This document shows positions 6,720-15,819 of a stretch of 64,000 bases of DNA, one piece after another (the first letter of the stretch is position 1; each line of letters starts with the position of its first letter). The notes under the pieces were generated by a model. The model saw only the letters and a program-made list of their open reading frames with translations. It had not been told where the DNA came from and did not search any database. The stretch is from contig CP119308.1 of assembly GCA_029203165.1 (NCBI GenBank), forward strand, positions 496,001 to 560,000, given 5' to 3'. Origin of the DNA: Candidatus Microbacterium colombiense. GTDB lineage: Bacteria; Actinomycetota; Actinomycetes; Actinomycetales; Microbacteriaceae. The translations under genes and the position numbers were made by a program.

Positions 6720-8879
6720 TTACACCGCGGTCAGGTGCAGCAGCATCGCCTGGCCGGGGTTGAGCAGAGGCAGGGGGAGGCCCTGCGCCAGGGCAGCGCC
6801 GGTGAGCGTGAGATCGCCGTCGGCGCGGAGCCAGGCGGGGTCGGCCACCTGGTGGCGGCTGGCCGCACCGATCTCCTCCCGGGCGCGCACGCGGTACAGC
6901 CTCGTCGCGTCGAGTCCGGGGAGCGGCACGCGCGCCGTGTTCGCGGTTCCGCTGGTCTCTACGCGCACCCAGGCGAACACCGCTTCGGAGGCGTCGGGCG
7001 CCACGACCCCGTGCAGCAGGGCACCCCGGTCGACGTCGTCACCGCGCACCGTGACACCCGAGTGGATCAGGCCGCGCAGCTCGCGGTAGAGCGCCGTCCA
7101 CGTCGTGATCGCGGCACGCTCGTCGTCGGTCGCGGTCGTCAGATCCCACTCCAGTCCGGCGTGGCCGAACAGGGCGGTGATGGCACGGAACGAGAAGTCG
7201 GCGTGGCGGTGGGTCGTGTGCGATTCGCCCGGACCGATGTGTGCTCCGATGAGTTCGGGGGGCAGCAGCGTCTGTGTCCAGCGCTGGATCTGCTGTCGCT
7301 CGATCGGGTCGTTGCAGTCCGACGCCCAGACGCGGTCGGTGCGGGCGAGCACGCCCAGGTCGGTGCGGGCGCCTCCACTCGCGCACGATTCGATCTCGAG
7401 ATTCGGATGCCGCTGGCGAAGCTCGTCGAGCAGGCGGTAGAAGCCCAGCGTGTGCGCGTGCACCCGTCGCGCCCCACCGGCGCCGATCGCGGCGTGCAGG
7501 TCGCGGTTGTGGTCCCACTTGACGAAGTCCACGGCGCTCTCGTCGATGACGCGGTCGAGCCGGTCGAGCAGGTGCTCCACCACCTCGTCGCGCGACAGGT
7601 CGAGCACGAACTGGTGCCGCCAGGCGAGCGAGGGTTCTTCCTGCAGGAACCATTCCGGATGCTGCCTGGCCAGCTCGGAGTCGGGATTGACCATCTCGGG
7701 TTCGAACCACAGCCCGAACTGCATGCCCAGGGCGTGCACGCGATCTGACAGCGGCTTCAGGCCCTGCGGCCACACGTCGGGGTCGACCGACCAGTCGCCG
7801 AGCCCGGCGTGGTCGTCGCGACGCCCGAGGAACCAGCCGTCGTCGAGCACGAAGCGCTCGACCCCGACCTCGGCCGCGGTCGTCGCGAGTCGGGTCAGTG
7901 TCTCGAGGTCGTGGTCGAAGTACACCGCCTCCCACGTGTTCAGCAGCAGGGGTCGCGGGGTCTGCGGATGACTCGGCCGGGCGCGCATCGAGGTGTGCAG
8001 GCGCGCGGTGATGCCGTCGATCCCGGCGTCGCTCCAGATGAAGACGATCTCGGGGGATGCGTATGTCTCGCCCGGCGCGAGCGCGATCTCGCCCGCATCC
8101 ACCAGCTCGCCGCCGCCGAGGGTCGAGCGGTGCACGCCCGCCCCTTCGGGCAGGCGCTCGACGAGCATCTCCTGGTTGCCGCTCCACGCCACATGGGCCG
8201 CCCAGATCTCGCCGGTCCGGAAGCGGAAGCCTTCGGTGCCCGCGAGCGTGAGGAACGATGAATCATGCCCTGGTCGGCCGCGGCGAGACGACCGCACCCA
8301 GGTGCCGTCGTTGATCGGGGCGCGCTGTGGGAGGCGCTCGTTCGTCCATCGACCGCTGAAGTCCAGGATCTCCGCGGCGCGACTCGGCAGCGGCACCAGT
8401 GCTCTGGCGGCCGTCACATCGACTCGCTGATCCACGCCGATGTTCGACACCTCGACCGCGGCGTGCAGCACGCCCGCCGCATCCAGCCGGTATGAGAAGG
8501 CGACCTCGACCGAGGCGGAGGCCTCGCGCAGCACGAAGCGCGCGCGTTCACCGTCGCCCGTGCCGCTGATCAGGGCGAACCCGTCGAGGATGCGCTCGCC
8601 GGTGTGCGCCTCGATCGCGGGGGTGCCCGACCAGCCGTGCGCGCGGCCTGCGGCGATCGAGAACGACCGCGCGGTGTCGAAGGAGCTGTTCATCACGGCG
8701 GGCTCGGCGGTGGCGAGCATGCCGGGGACGTCGGCGTCGCGCAGCGCTGATCCCCAGTGCACGATCGAGGGCGCCCCGAACGCATCGGTCGCGAACAGCA
8801 CGCTCACGCCGCCGTTGCGCAGATGCACCGGTGCGCTCTCGACTTTCTGAGCATCGTGAAGTTTGATACTTGACGTCAT
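6720..8879 (-). CDS. GH36 family alpha-galactosidase, cytoplasmic
   Basis: A 719-residue bacterial alpha-galactosidase that should hydrolyse terminal alpha-1,6-galactose from melibiose, raffinose or galactomannan fragments after import. No signal peptide is present. An N-terminal beta-sandwich (to about 300) precedes the barrel, which contains FVLDDGWF, the nucleophile Asp456 in VKWDHNRD, the SCASGGARTDLG motif, and the acid/base Asp521 in WASDCNDPIERQQ; a C-terminal beta domain closes the protein. The start ATG at 8877-8879 lies inside the promoter of the divergent GH97 gene and has no clear ribosome binding site, so leaderless translation or a start at GTG 8826-8828 are alternatives. It is flanked by two GH97 genes and followed by a sugar importer. 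Confidence 0.92.
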   Translation of the reverse strand: MTSSIKLHDAQKVESAPVHLRNGGVSVLFATDAFGAPSIVHWGSALRDADVPGMLATAEPAVMNSSFDTARSFSIAAGRAHGWSGTPAIEAHTGERILDGFALISGTGDGERARFVLREASASVEVAFSYRLDAAGVLHAAVEVSNIGVDQRVDVTAARALVPLPSRAAEILDFSGRWTNERLPQRAPINDGTWVRSSRRGRPGHDSSFLTLAGTEGFRFRTGEIWAAHVAWSGNQEMLVERLPEGAGVHRSTLGGGELVDAGEIALAPGETYASPEIVFIWSDAGIDGITARLHTSMRARPSHPQTPRPLLLNTWEAVYFDHDLETLTRLATTAAEVGVERFVLDDGWFLGRRDDHAGLGDWSVDPDVWPQGLKPLSDRVHALGMQFGLWFEPEMVNPDSELARQHPEWFLQEEPSLAWRHQFVLDLSRDEVVEHLLDRLDRVIDESAVDFVKWDHNRDLHAAIGAGGARRVHAHTLGFYRLLDELRQRHPNLEIESCASGGARTDLGVLARTDRVWASDCNDPIERQQIQRWTQTLLPPELIGAHIGPGESHTTHRHADFSFRAITALFGHAGLEWDLTTATDDERAAITTWTALYRELRGLIHSGVTVRGDDVDRGALLHGVVAPDASEAVFAWVRVETSGTANTARVPLPGLDATRLYRVRAREEIGAASRHQVADPAWLRADGDLTLTGAALAQGLPLPLLNPGQAMLLHLTAV

Positions 8880-8899
8880 GAATTAATGATGCGTATTCT
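8870..8899 (+). promoter_or_regulatory. Promoter of the second GH97 gene and sugar importer operon
   Basis: TTGACG at 8870-8875, an 18-base spacer and TATTCT at 8894-8899 form the best sigma-70-type promoter seen by eye in the window. It would start transcription near 8906, about 40 bases before GTG 8946. The -35 overlaps the first codons of the divergent GH36 gene and contains the palindrome TGACGTCA (8871-8878), a possible operator for coordinate control. Confidence 0.6.
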
Positions 8900-8945
8900 C
8901 ATCGAAGACCGCAACTCGAACCCGATCGACAACGGAGTCCTTCCC

Positions 8946-11381
8946 GTGACCCATGCCCTATCCGAGACCGTCGTGGACGTCATCCACGGCGAGCGCCGTG
9001 CCGTCCTCACCGCCACCGCTGAGCGCCCGACGCTCGTGTGGGACGTCGCCGGCGAGATGCTCGCGACGATGCCGCTCGGCCTCGAGGTCGATGGCGCAGA
9101 CCTCGGTGCGGGCGCCCGGATCGTCACGTCGACCGAGCGCGAGGTGCGCGAGGAATGGACGGCCGCGTTCGGCAAGGCGACCGGCGCACAGAGCGGGACG
9201 CACATCGAGACCACAGTCGTGCTGCGCACCGGTGAGCGGGAGTGGGCGGTCGTCATCCGCGTCTCGTCCGATGGCTTCGCCTTCCGCTATCGGCTTCCCG
9301 CCGACGCCCGTGGGCTGGGTGCCGAGCACACCCGCGTCATCGTCGCCGCCGAGTCGCGCGCCTGGGTGCTCGATTACCAGACCTGGTACGAGACGCCGCG
9401 CTACGGCGCCGACCTCGACGGCCTCGCCTCCGGAGACTACGGGTTCCCGCTGCTGCTCGAGGTCTCGCCCGGCCGATTCCTCTTGATCTCCGAGGCGGAC
9501 ATCAATGGTCGCACCTCGGGCGCACATGCTGCATACGACGGCGAGCACTTCCGGATCGTGCCGGCTGACGCCCTGATCGAGGTCGAGGGCGCACACCTCA
9601 CCCCCTGGCGGGTGGGCATCGCGGGCTCCCTGGCCGAGGTCGTCGCATCGACCCTCGTCGACGAGCTCGCTCCGGCCGCGGCTTCCGAGGCCTTCGTCGC
9701 CCGCCCCGGCCGCGCCGCATGGTCATGGTGGTCGAGCCAGTACTCCGGTGCGTACCTCGACGTGCAGAAGCGATTCACCGACTTCGCTGCCGAGCAGGGC
9801 TGGGAGCACGTGCTCGTCGACTGCGGATGGGACGCGGCGTGGGTGCCGGAACTGGTCTCGTATGCCAGCGTCCACGGCATCCAGGTGCATCTGTGGAGCT
9901 CGTGGAGTGACCTCGACGGCGAGGAGAGCCTGCGCAAGCTGGCGCTCTGGCGTTCGTGGGGCGTCGCGGGCATCAAGGTCGACTTCATGGAGTCGGAGGC
10001 GCAGGAGCGCTACCGCTGGTACGACGCGATCATCGAGGAATCGGCACGAGTCGGACTCGCGGTCAACTTCCACGGATCGGTGATCCCGCGGGGCTGGGCG
10101 CGCACCCACCCGCACGTCGTGAGCTACGAGGGCATCCGCGGCGCGGAGTACTACGTCTTCTACGGCACCCCGCTCACGGCGGCGCACAACGTGATCCAGC
10201 CGTTCACGCGCAATGTCGTGGGGTCGATGGACTACACCCCCGTCACCTTCAGCGCTCCGGAGCGCGAGACGAGCGACGCCCACGAACTGGCGCTCGGCAT
10301 CGTCTACGAGAGCGGGATCACGCACTTCGCGGATGACCCCGACCAGTACCGCACGCGGCCGCTCGCCGCCCGGTTCCTCGCTGACCTGGCGCCGACGTGG
10401 CACGAGGTGCGGCTGCTCGACGGGCACCCAGACACGCACGCGACCCTCGCGCGGAGGCACGGCGACCGCTGGTTCGTCGGCTGCATCGGCGCGGAGCCCG
10501 GTGGCGCCACGGTCTCATTCGACCCGAGCGCGTTGGTCGACGGCCCCGCCGAGGTCTGGATCATCCGCGACGGCGAGGGGGGCCTGGTCGAGGACCGCCT
10601 GCAGGATGCCGCGGGCCTGATCGATGTCGTGCTCGCCCCTCGGGGCGGCTTCGTCGCGATCGTCGTGCCCGCCGGCGCAGAGGTGCATCGTGCCTCCGCC
10701 CGAACCCCCCTGCCCGCGCCGACCCGCGCCGACGAGCTGCTCATGCTCACCGGCGACCGCGTCATCATCGACACCGATGCCGAGAGCATCCGCCTTCCGC
10801 TCGGATGGGAGGCGTCCCGTGTGAGCGAGCGCACCTGGTCGGCCGCCCCCACGGTGCCGGTCGCTCCGGGCACGCTCGTGGTCGCGACCTTGGAGAAGCC
10901 CGGCCACGACGGGGTGCCGGTGGTCTCTCACGTGCGGATCGTCGCTCCGCTGGCCGGCGAACCGCATGACCTGTCGGACGCGGCCTTCCTGTCGACGAGC
11001 AACGCGATCGGTCCGGTCGAGCGCGGTCTCGCGAACGGTGGGGGCGATCCCCGTGACGGCGCCGCGCTCACGGTGCGCGGCGAGGTGTTCGCCGACGGGC
11101 TCGGTGTCGCGCAGTCATCGTCGGTCGTGTTCGCGATCCCCGGTGCTCCGCGGCATCTGACCGGATCGGTGGCCGTCGACGACGAGACTCCGGCGGCCGA
11201 CGCGCACGCCGAGATCGTGCTCGACGGCGAGGTGGTGGCACGCTTCGCCCTCACCGGCGGGAGCGTCCCGACACCCTTCGAGATCGACGTCGACGGCATC
11301 ACGACCCTGGAACTCCGCACCTCCCCCGGTGCGGCCGAAGAGACGCACGTCGACTGGCTCACGCTGCGACTCGCTGATTGA
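8946..11381 (+). CDS. Cytoplasmic GH97 family alpha-glycosidase
   Basis: An 811-residue GH97 enzyme without signal peptide, paralogous to the secreted GH97 product upstream. It shares the barrel landmarks AAWSWWSSQYSGAY, nucleophile Asp346 in IKVDFMESE and acid/base candidate Glu395 in VVSYEGIRGAEYY; the two catalytic residues are 49 residues apart in both paralogues, and the Asp indicates a retaining mechanism. The C-terminal 180 residues replace the CBMs by a beta-rich domain resembling the NPCBM type (LTVRGEVFADGLGVAQSS). GTG 8946 is chosen because GGAG precedes it by eight bases and the promoter at 8870-8899 overlaps the alternative ATGs at 8886 and 8889. It is the first gene of an operon with a CUT1 importer and a ROK regulator. 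Confidence 0.85.
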   Translation: MTHALSETVVDVIHGERRAVLTATAERPTLVWDVAGEMLATMPLGLEVDGADLGAGARIVTSTEREVREEWTAAFGKATGAQSGTHIETTVVLRTGEREWAVVIRVSSDGFAFRYRLPADARGLGAEHTRVIVAAESRAWVLDYQTWYETPRYGADLDGLASGDYGFPLLLEVSPGRFLLISEADINGRTSGAHAAYDGEHFRIVPADALIEVEGAHLTPWRVGIAGSLAEVVASTLVDELAPAAASEAFVARPGRAAWSWWSSQYSGAYLDVQKRFTDFAAEQGWEHVLVDCGWDAAWVPELVSYASVHGIQVHLWSSWSDLDGEESLRKLALWRSWGVAGIKVDFMESEAQERYRWYDAIIEESARVGLAVNFHGSVIPRGWARTHPHVVSYEGIRGAEYYVFYGTPLTAAHNVIQPFTRNVVGSMDYTPVTFSAPERETSDAHELALGIVYESGITHFADDPDQYRTRPLAARFLADLAPTWHEVRLLDGHPDTHATLARRHGDRWFVGCIGAEPGGATVSFDPSALVDGPAEVWIIRDGEGGLVEDRLQDAAGLIDVVLAPRGGFVAIVVPAGAEVHRASARTPLPAPTRADELLMLTGDRVIIDTDAESIRLPLGWEASRVSERTWSAAPTVPVAPGTLVVATLEKPGHDGVPVVSHVRIVAPLAGEPHDLSDAAFLSTSNAIGPVERGLANGGGDPRDGAALTVRGEVFADGLGVAQSSSVVFAIPGAPRHLTGSVAVDDETPAADAHAEIVLDGEVVARFALTGGSVPTPFEIDVDGITTLELRTSPGAAEETHVDWLTLRLAD

Positions 11382-11424
11382 CGACCTGGCAGAGACGCCA
11401 GGCTGACCTAGAGGAGAAGAACAC

Positions 11425-12684
11425 ATGCGCAGATCGACCACAGCCTCCGGTGTGGCGGCTCTCGCTGCCATCGCCCTGCTCGCCGGATGCTCCTCCGGCG
11501 CCACGACGGGCGGTGACGCCGAAGGCGGCGACGTGACCCTGACGTACGGGGTCTGGAGCCAGGACGAGACGATGCAGGCCCTGATCGACGCGTTCGAGAA
11601 GGAGAACCCCGGCATCACCGTCGACCTGCAGGTCAACCCGTGGAACGACTTCTGGACCAAGCTGCAGGTGGGCGCGCAGGGCGGCACGGCCCCCGATGCC
11701 TTCTGGATGCTGGGCGACCGGTTCCAGGTCTACGCCGCGAACGACCAGCTGCTCCCGTTGAGCGATGCGATCGAGGATGCCGGCGTCGATCTCGGCGTCT
11801 ACCCTGAAGCGCTGGTCGACCTGTTCACGCTGGACGACGAGCTGTACGGCCTCCCGAAGGACTTCGACACGATCGGGCTCTGGTACAACAAGGAGCTCTT
11901 CGACGCCGCCGGGGTCGACTACCCGACCGCGGACTGGACCTGGGACGACGTCAAGACAGCGTCCGCAGCACTGACCGACGCCGACGCCGGCGTGTACGGG
12001 ATCGCCGCTCCGCTGAACCGTCAGGAGGGCTTCTACAACACGGTCGCCCAGGCCGGAGGGCACATCATCGAAGACGGCGCCTCGGGGTACGACGACCCGA
12101 AGACCCAGGAGGGCATCCAGTTCTGGACCGACCTCGTCGCCGACGGCTCGTCGCCGACGCTCGAGCAGTTCGCCGACACCGAGGCGGTCGCCCAGTTCGA
12201 GAACGGCACCGTGGCCATGTACTACGGTGGCTCGTTCTACGCGCAGCGCTTCTACGAGAACGCCGACCTGCGCGCGAAGATCGACGTCACCGTGCTGCCC
12301 CAGGGCGCCGAGCGTGCGACGGTGATCAACGGCATCCAGAACGTCGGGTTCGCCGGCACCAAGCACCCGGAGGAGCTGAAGAAGTTCCTGCTGTTCCTCG
12401 GAGGCAAGGAAGCGGCCGAGATCCAGGCCGACACGGGAGCCGTGATCCCCGCGTACGAAGGTACGCAGCAGGCGTGGGTCGACTCGATGCCCGAGCTGAA
12501 CCTGCAGGCGTTCATCGATGAGGTGCCCTACGGTGTCGTGTACCCGGTGTCCGCGGACACCGCGGCGTGGAACGCGCTCGAAGACGAGTACCTCCCCGCC
12601 GCGTGGAACGGCACCGACAGCGTCAAGACGGTCGCCGACAAGCTCGCCGCCGCAATGAACGACGCGCTCGCGAAGGAAGAATGA
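11425..12684 (+). CDS. CUT1-type sugar ABC transporter substrate-binding lipoprotein
   Basis: A 419-residue family 1 extracellular solute-binding protein. Lipobox LLAGC puts the acylated cysteine at residue 22. The mature protein has the standard fold markers: WSQDETMQALIDAFEKENPGI near the N-terminus, LYGLPKDFDTIGLWYNKELFDAAG in the hinge region, and FENGTVAMYYGGSF. It should bind an oligosaccharide, most likely an alpha-galactoside or isomalto-type sugar judging from the glycosidase genes around it. GAGGAGAAG precedes the ATG. Its stop overlaps the next permease gene by four bases. A small hairpin (CTGGC/GCCAG, 11386-11401) lies just before it and may adjust transcript levels between the enzyme and the binding protein. 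Confidence 0.9.
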   Translation: MRRSTTASGVAALAAIALLAGCSSGATTGGDAEGGDVTLTYGVWSQDETMQALIDAFEKENPGITVDLQVNPWNDFWTKLQVGAQGGTAPDAFWMLGDRFQVYAANDQLLPLSDAIEDAGVDLGVYPEALVDLFTLDDELYGLPKDFDTIGLWYNKELFDAAGVDYPTADWTWDDVKTASAALTDADAGVYGIAAPLNRQEGFYNTVAQAGGHIIEDGASGYDDPKTQEGIQFWTDLVADGSSPTLEQFADTEAVAQFENGTVAMYYGGSFYAQRFYENADLRAKIDVTVLPQGAERATVINGIQNVGFAGTKHPEELKKFLLFLGGKEAAEIQADTGAVIPAYEGTQQAWVDSMPELNLQAFIDEVPYGVVYPVSADTAAWNALEDEYLPAAWNGTDSVKTVADKLAAAMNDALAKEE

Positions 12685-13616
12685 GCACTCCCACGACCGG
12701 GCGGGGCGCTGCAGAGCGCTCCGCCCGCACCACCCGCACCCGCAGCCGGCTCCGGCGCAACGCCCCGGGGCTGGCCTTCATCGCGCCCGCACTGGTCGGC
12801 CTGCTCGCGCTGTACATCGTGCCGCTGCTGACCACGATCTACCTCAGCTTCACCAAGACCAAGCCCTTCGGGGGCGAGACCTTCACCGGCATCGACAACT
12901 ATGCCCGACTGGTCGCGGACCCGCAGTTCTGGTCGGCGCTCGGCAACAGCGCCGTCTACACCGCGATCGTGCTCATCGGCATCCCGATCAGCATCGTGCT
13001 CGCCAGCCTGATCCATGCGGTGCGTCGCGGCAAGAACATCTACCGTGTGCTCTTCTTCCTGCCGATCGTCACCCTGCCCGTCGCGGTGGGGATGGTCTGG
13101 CGGTACATCTTCAACGGAGAGTTCGGGCTGCTCAATCAAGCTCTCAGCCTCGTGGGCGTCGACGGCCCGAGCTGGGTCGCCGACCCGAGCGTCGCGATCT
13201 TCGCCGTCGCGATCGTGGGCATCTGGATGAGCCTGGGAACCAGCATCATCATCCTCGGAGCCGGCCTGCAGGGCGTTCCGCCCGAGCTGCTCGAGGCGTC
13301 CTCGCTCGACGGGGCCGGGCCCATCCGCCAGTTCTTCGCCGTGACCCTTCCGCTGCTCTCGCCCAGCATCTTCTTCGTGTCGGTGCTGTCGGTGATCTCG
13401 TCCCTCCAGATGTTCGACCTCATCTACGTGATGCTCGTACGCGGATCCCAGGCGGAGACGGCATCCCAGACGATCGTCTACTACTTCTTCCAGCAGACCT
13501 TCCTGCGGTTCGACCGCGGCTACGGGGCGGCGATCGCGATCGTGTTGCTGCTGGTCATCATGCTCGTGACGGCGCTGCAGTTCCGGCTGCAGCGAAAGGC
13601 GGTGTTCTATGGCTGA
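12681..13616 (+). CDS. CUT1 sugar ABC transporter permease (MalF-like)
   Basis: A 311-residue membrane permease with six predicted helices; the first segment is APGLAFIAPALVGLLALYIVP. The EAA loop that contacts the ATPase reads EASSLDGAGPIRQFFAVTLP. A 30-residue basic cytoplasmic N-terminus precedes the first helix. ATG 12681 overlaps the stop of the binding-protein gene (ATGA) and follows GAAGGAAGA. It works with the second permease encoded immediately downstream; no ATPase gene is present here, so a shared MsiK-type ATPase encoded elsewhere is probably used, as is usual for actinobacterial CUT1 importers. Confidence 0.92.
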   Translation: MSTPTTGRGAAERSARTTRTRSRLRRNAPGLAFIAPALVGLLALYIVPLLTTIYLSFTKTKPFGGETFTGIDNYARLVADPQFWSALGNSAVYTAIVLIGIPISIVLASLIHAVRRGKNIYRVLFFLPIVTLPVAVGMVWRYIFNGEFGLLNQALSLVGVDGPSWVADPSVAIFAVAIVGIWMSLGTSIIILGAGLQGVPPELLEASSLDGAGPIRQFFAVTLPLLSPSIFFVSVLSVISSLQMFDLIYVMLVRGSQAETASQTIVYYFFQQTFLRFDRGYGAAIAIVLLLVIMLVTALQFRLQRKAVFYG

Positions 13617-14499
13617 GATCGCCACCCTGGTCGCTCCCCTCGCTCGGAGCGGAGCCCCTGCGGCGCGGCCGGCCGGCCGTCGTCGCCGCCGCTCGCAGTG
13701 GTCCCTGCACCTCGTGCTCATCATGTGCGCCTCGCTGATGGTGCTGCCGTTCGTGTGGCAGCTGCTGACGGCGTTCAAGTCGGTGTCGGAGTCCCGTGCC
13801 GTGCCGCCGGTGCTGTTCCCCGAGATCCTCGACTTCGGTGCCTTCGAGCGTTTCTTCGCGACGGTGCCCTTCGGCAGCATGCTGGGCGTGTCCGTGCTCT
13901 CGCTGCTGCTGCGCGTGGCGGGGCAGCTGGTGATCTGCACGCTGGCCGCCTACGGATTCGCGCGTTTCCGTTTCCCCGGTCGTGACGCGCTGTTCCTGCT
14001 GTTCCTCGTCATGCTCATGGCGCCCAGTCAGCTGTTCCTGATCGCCCAGTTCGACCTGATGAAGACCTTCGGGCTGCTCAACACGGTGCCGGCGATCGCG
14101 ATCCCCGGCATCTTCTCGGCGTTCGGCACGTTCCTGCTGCGGCAGGCGTTCCTCGCTCTGCCCGCCGACTACGAAGAGGCGGCACGGCTCGACGGGGCGA
14201 ACGCGTTCCAGATCTTCTGGCGCGTGATGCTGCCGATGGTGGGCCCGACCGTCGCGGCGCTGGCCGTGCTCACCTCGCTGTACTCGTGGAACGATCTGCT
14301 CTGGCCGCTCATCGTCACCTCTTCGCCCGACACCATGACACTCCCGGTCGGCCTCGCGAACCTCCAGGGACAGTACGGCACCGACTACCCCACGCTGATG
14401 GCAGGATCGTTCATCGCATCCCTGCCGCTCGTCGTGATCTTCATCGCCCTGCAACGGCAGTTCTTTGCGGGCATCGCCTCCAGCGGTCTGAAAGGCTGA
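13609..14499 (+). CDS. CUT1 sugar ABC transporter permease (MalG-like)
   Basis: A 296-residue inner-membrane permease with six helices and the EAA motif EAARLDGANAFQIFWRVMLP. The N-terminal 30 residues are basic (RRRRRSQ). It overlaps the MalF-like gene by eight bases, showing translational coupling, and together they form the translocation pore for the sugar captured by the lipoprotein encoded at 11425. The ROK regulator starts five bases after its stop. Confidence 0.92.
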   Translation: MAEIATLVAPLARSGAPAARPAGRRRRRSQWSLHLVLIMCASLMVLPFVWQLLTAFKSVSESRAVPPVLFPEILDFGAFERFFATVPFGSMLGVSVLSLLLRVAGQLVICTLAAYGFARFRFPGRDALFLLFLVMLMAPSQLFLIAQFDLMKTFGLLNTVPAIAIPGIFSAFGTFLLRQAFLALPADYEEAARLDGANAFQIFWRVMLPMVGPTVAALAVLTSLYSWNDLLWPLIVTSSPDTMTLPVGLANLQGQYGTDYPTLMAGSFIASLPLVVIFIALQRQFFAGIASSGLKG

Positions 14500-14503
14500 C
14501 GTT

Positions 14504-15658
14504 GTGAATCGCATACCGGTGACCTCGCCCGCATCCGTGGCGGTCTTCCGTCGCATCCTCACGCACGGGCCCCTGGGCCGCGTCGACATCTCCCGCGCCA
14601 CCGGGCTCTCGCAGGCGGCGGTGACGAAGGCCGTGACCCCGCTGATCGGCGCCGGGTTCGTGGTCGAGGCCGACGAGCTGCGCGCGGCACCGTCGATCGG
14701 CCGACCGGTCAGCCCACTCGCGGTCGCGCGGGGACGAGCCCACATCATCGGGATCAAGGTCACCGCCGAGCGCACGTACGGCGTGCTGACCGACCTCGGC
14801 GCGACCGTGCTCGCTCGCACCGATGCGGTCAACGCGAGCTCGGCGGTCGAGCATGTCGTCGAGGCCGTGCATGCCGTGGTCGACATCCTCCGCGCGGCCT
14901 CGCCCACACCGGTCGACGGCATCGGCGTGGCCGTGTCGGGCGACGTGGACCGTGACGGCGGCATCGTGCGCGACTCGCCGCTGCTCGGATGGCGCGGCGT
15001 GCCGCTCGCCCGCATCCTGGAGGAGTCGATCGGGGTGCCCACGATCCTCGAGAACGACGTGCGCGCGCTCGCCACCACCGAGCTGCTGTTCGGCTTCGGA
15101 CGCGACGCCGACTCCTTCGCCGTCGTCACGATCGGCACGGGCATCGGCTGCGGGCTCTACCTCAACGGCAGGGTCGTGCAGGGGGCGCACGGCGTCGCCG
15201 GCGAGATCGGCCACCTCCCGCTCGGCCCCGTGGATGCCGTCTGCAGCTGCGGCCGCCGCGGATGCGTCGAGGCAGTCGCCTCCACCGCCGCGATCCTGAA
15301 CGAGATCCGCGCCGGTCACGACGACTCCTCGCTCACCGTCGACGATGCCTTCGCGCTCGCGCACGAAGACGACCCGGTCGCGCGAGTGGCCTTCGAGCGC
15401 GCGGGTGGGGTGATCGGTTCGGCGCTCGCCGCGCTGGTGAACCTCACCGGACCCGAGCTCGTCGTCATCGCCGGCGAGAACGTGACCGAGTACGGACTGT
15501 ACGAGGACCGACTGCGTGCGACGTTCGCCGAGCACGCGTTCGGCGCCGCGAGCGACTGCACGATCGTGCTGCGTCCGCACGTGTTCGACGACTGGGCGCG
15601 CGGGGCTGCGGCCTGCGTGATCGAGGTGATCGCGAGCGGGATCGCCGCGCACGGGTAG
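14504..15658 (+). CDS. ROK family transcriptional regulator
   Basis: A 384-residue ROK protein of the repressor (NagC/XylR) type. Residues about 14-60 form a winged helix-turn-helix (VDISRATGLSQAAVTKAVTPLIGAGFV). The sugar-kinase-like part has the GTGIGCGLYLNG nucleotide-binding region and the ROK zinc motif GEIGHLPLGPVDAVCSCGRRGCVE. The start is GTG 14504, four bases after the permease stop. Position at the end of the glycosidase/importer operon suggests that it represses this locus and is released by the imported sugar. Possible operators are the TGACGTCA region at 8870-8899, but this is not shown by sequence alone. Confidence 0.88.
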   Translation: MNRIPVTSPASVAVFRRILTHGPLGRVDISRATGLSQAAVTKAVTPLIGAGFVVEADELRAAPSIGRPVSPLAVARGRAHIIGIKVTAERTYGVLTDLGATVLARTDAVNASSAVEHVVEAVHAVVDILRAASPTPVDGIGVAVSGDVDRDGGIVRDSPLLGWRGVPLARILEESIGVPTILENDVRALATTELLFGFGRDADSFAVVTIGTGIGCGLYLNGRVVQGAHGVAGEIGHLPLGPVDAVCSCGRRGCVEAVASTAAILNEIRAGHDDSSLTVDDAFALAHEDDPVARVAFERAGGVIGSALAALVNLTGPELVVIAGENVTEYGLYEDRLRATFAEHAFGAASDCTIVLRPHVFDDWARGAAACVIEVIASGIAAHG

Positions 15659-15698
15659 GGCGCGGGGCCGGGGCGCGGTGCGCGGAGTCGCGGAGTCG

Positions 15699-15802
15699 CG
15701 CGTTCATAACTCCTCAAGAACGCGCTCGGCCGGTGGGGCCGTCCGCGTGATTCCGGGCGCACGTCCCCGACAGGGTCACGTTTCTCCGGAGTTATGAACG
15801 CG
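15699..15802. repeat. TIR repeat family 1, copy 1 (104 bp)
   Basis: Terminal inverted repeats CGCGTTCATAACTCC (15699-15713) and its exact complement (15788-15802) enclose a 74-base GC-rich interior. The same termini occur at 41304-41403 and 45662-45761. The interior shares GCGTGATTnCGGG with copy 3. It lies between the convergent ROK and SGNH genes and could act as a terminator or be a non-autonomous mobile element. Confidence 0.8.
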
Positions 15803-15819
15803 TCTGGCGGGTCAACCGG

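Noticed and set aside
8886..8945. Start of the second GH97 gene at ATG 8886 or 8889
   Set aside because: These codons lie inside the promoter; GTG 8946 has the ribosome binding site.
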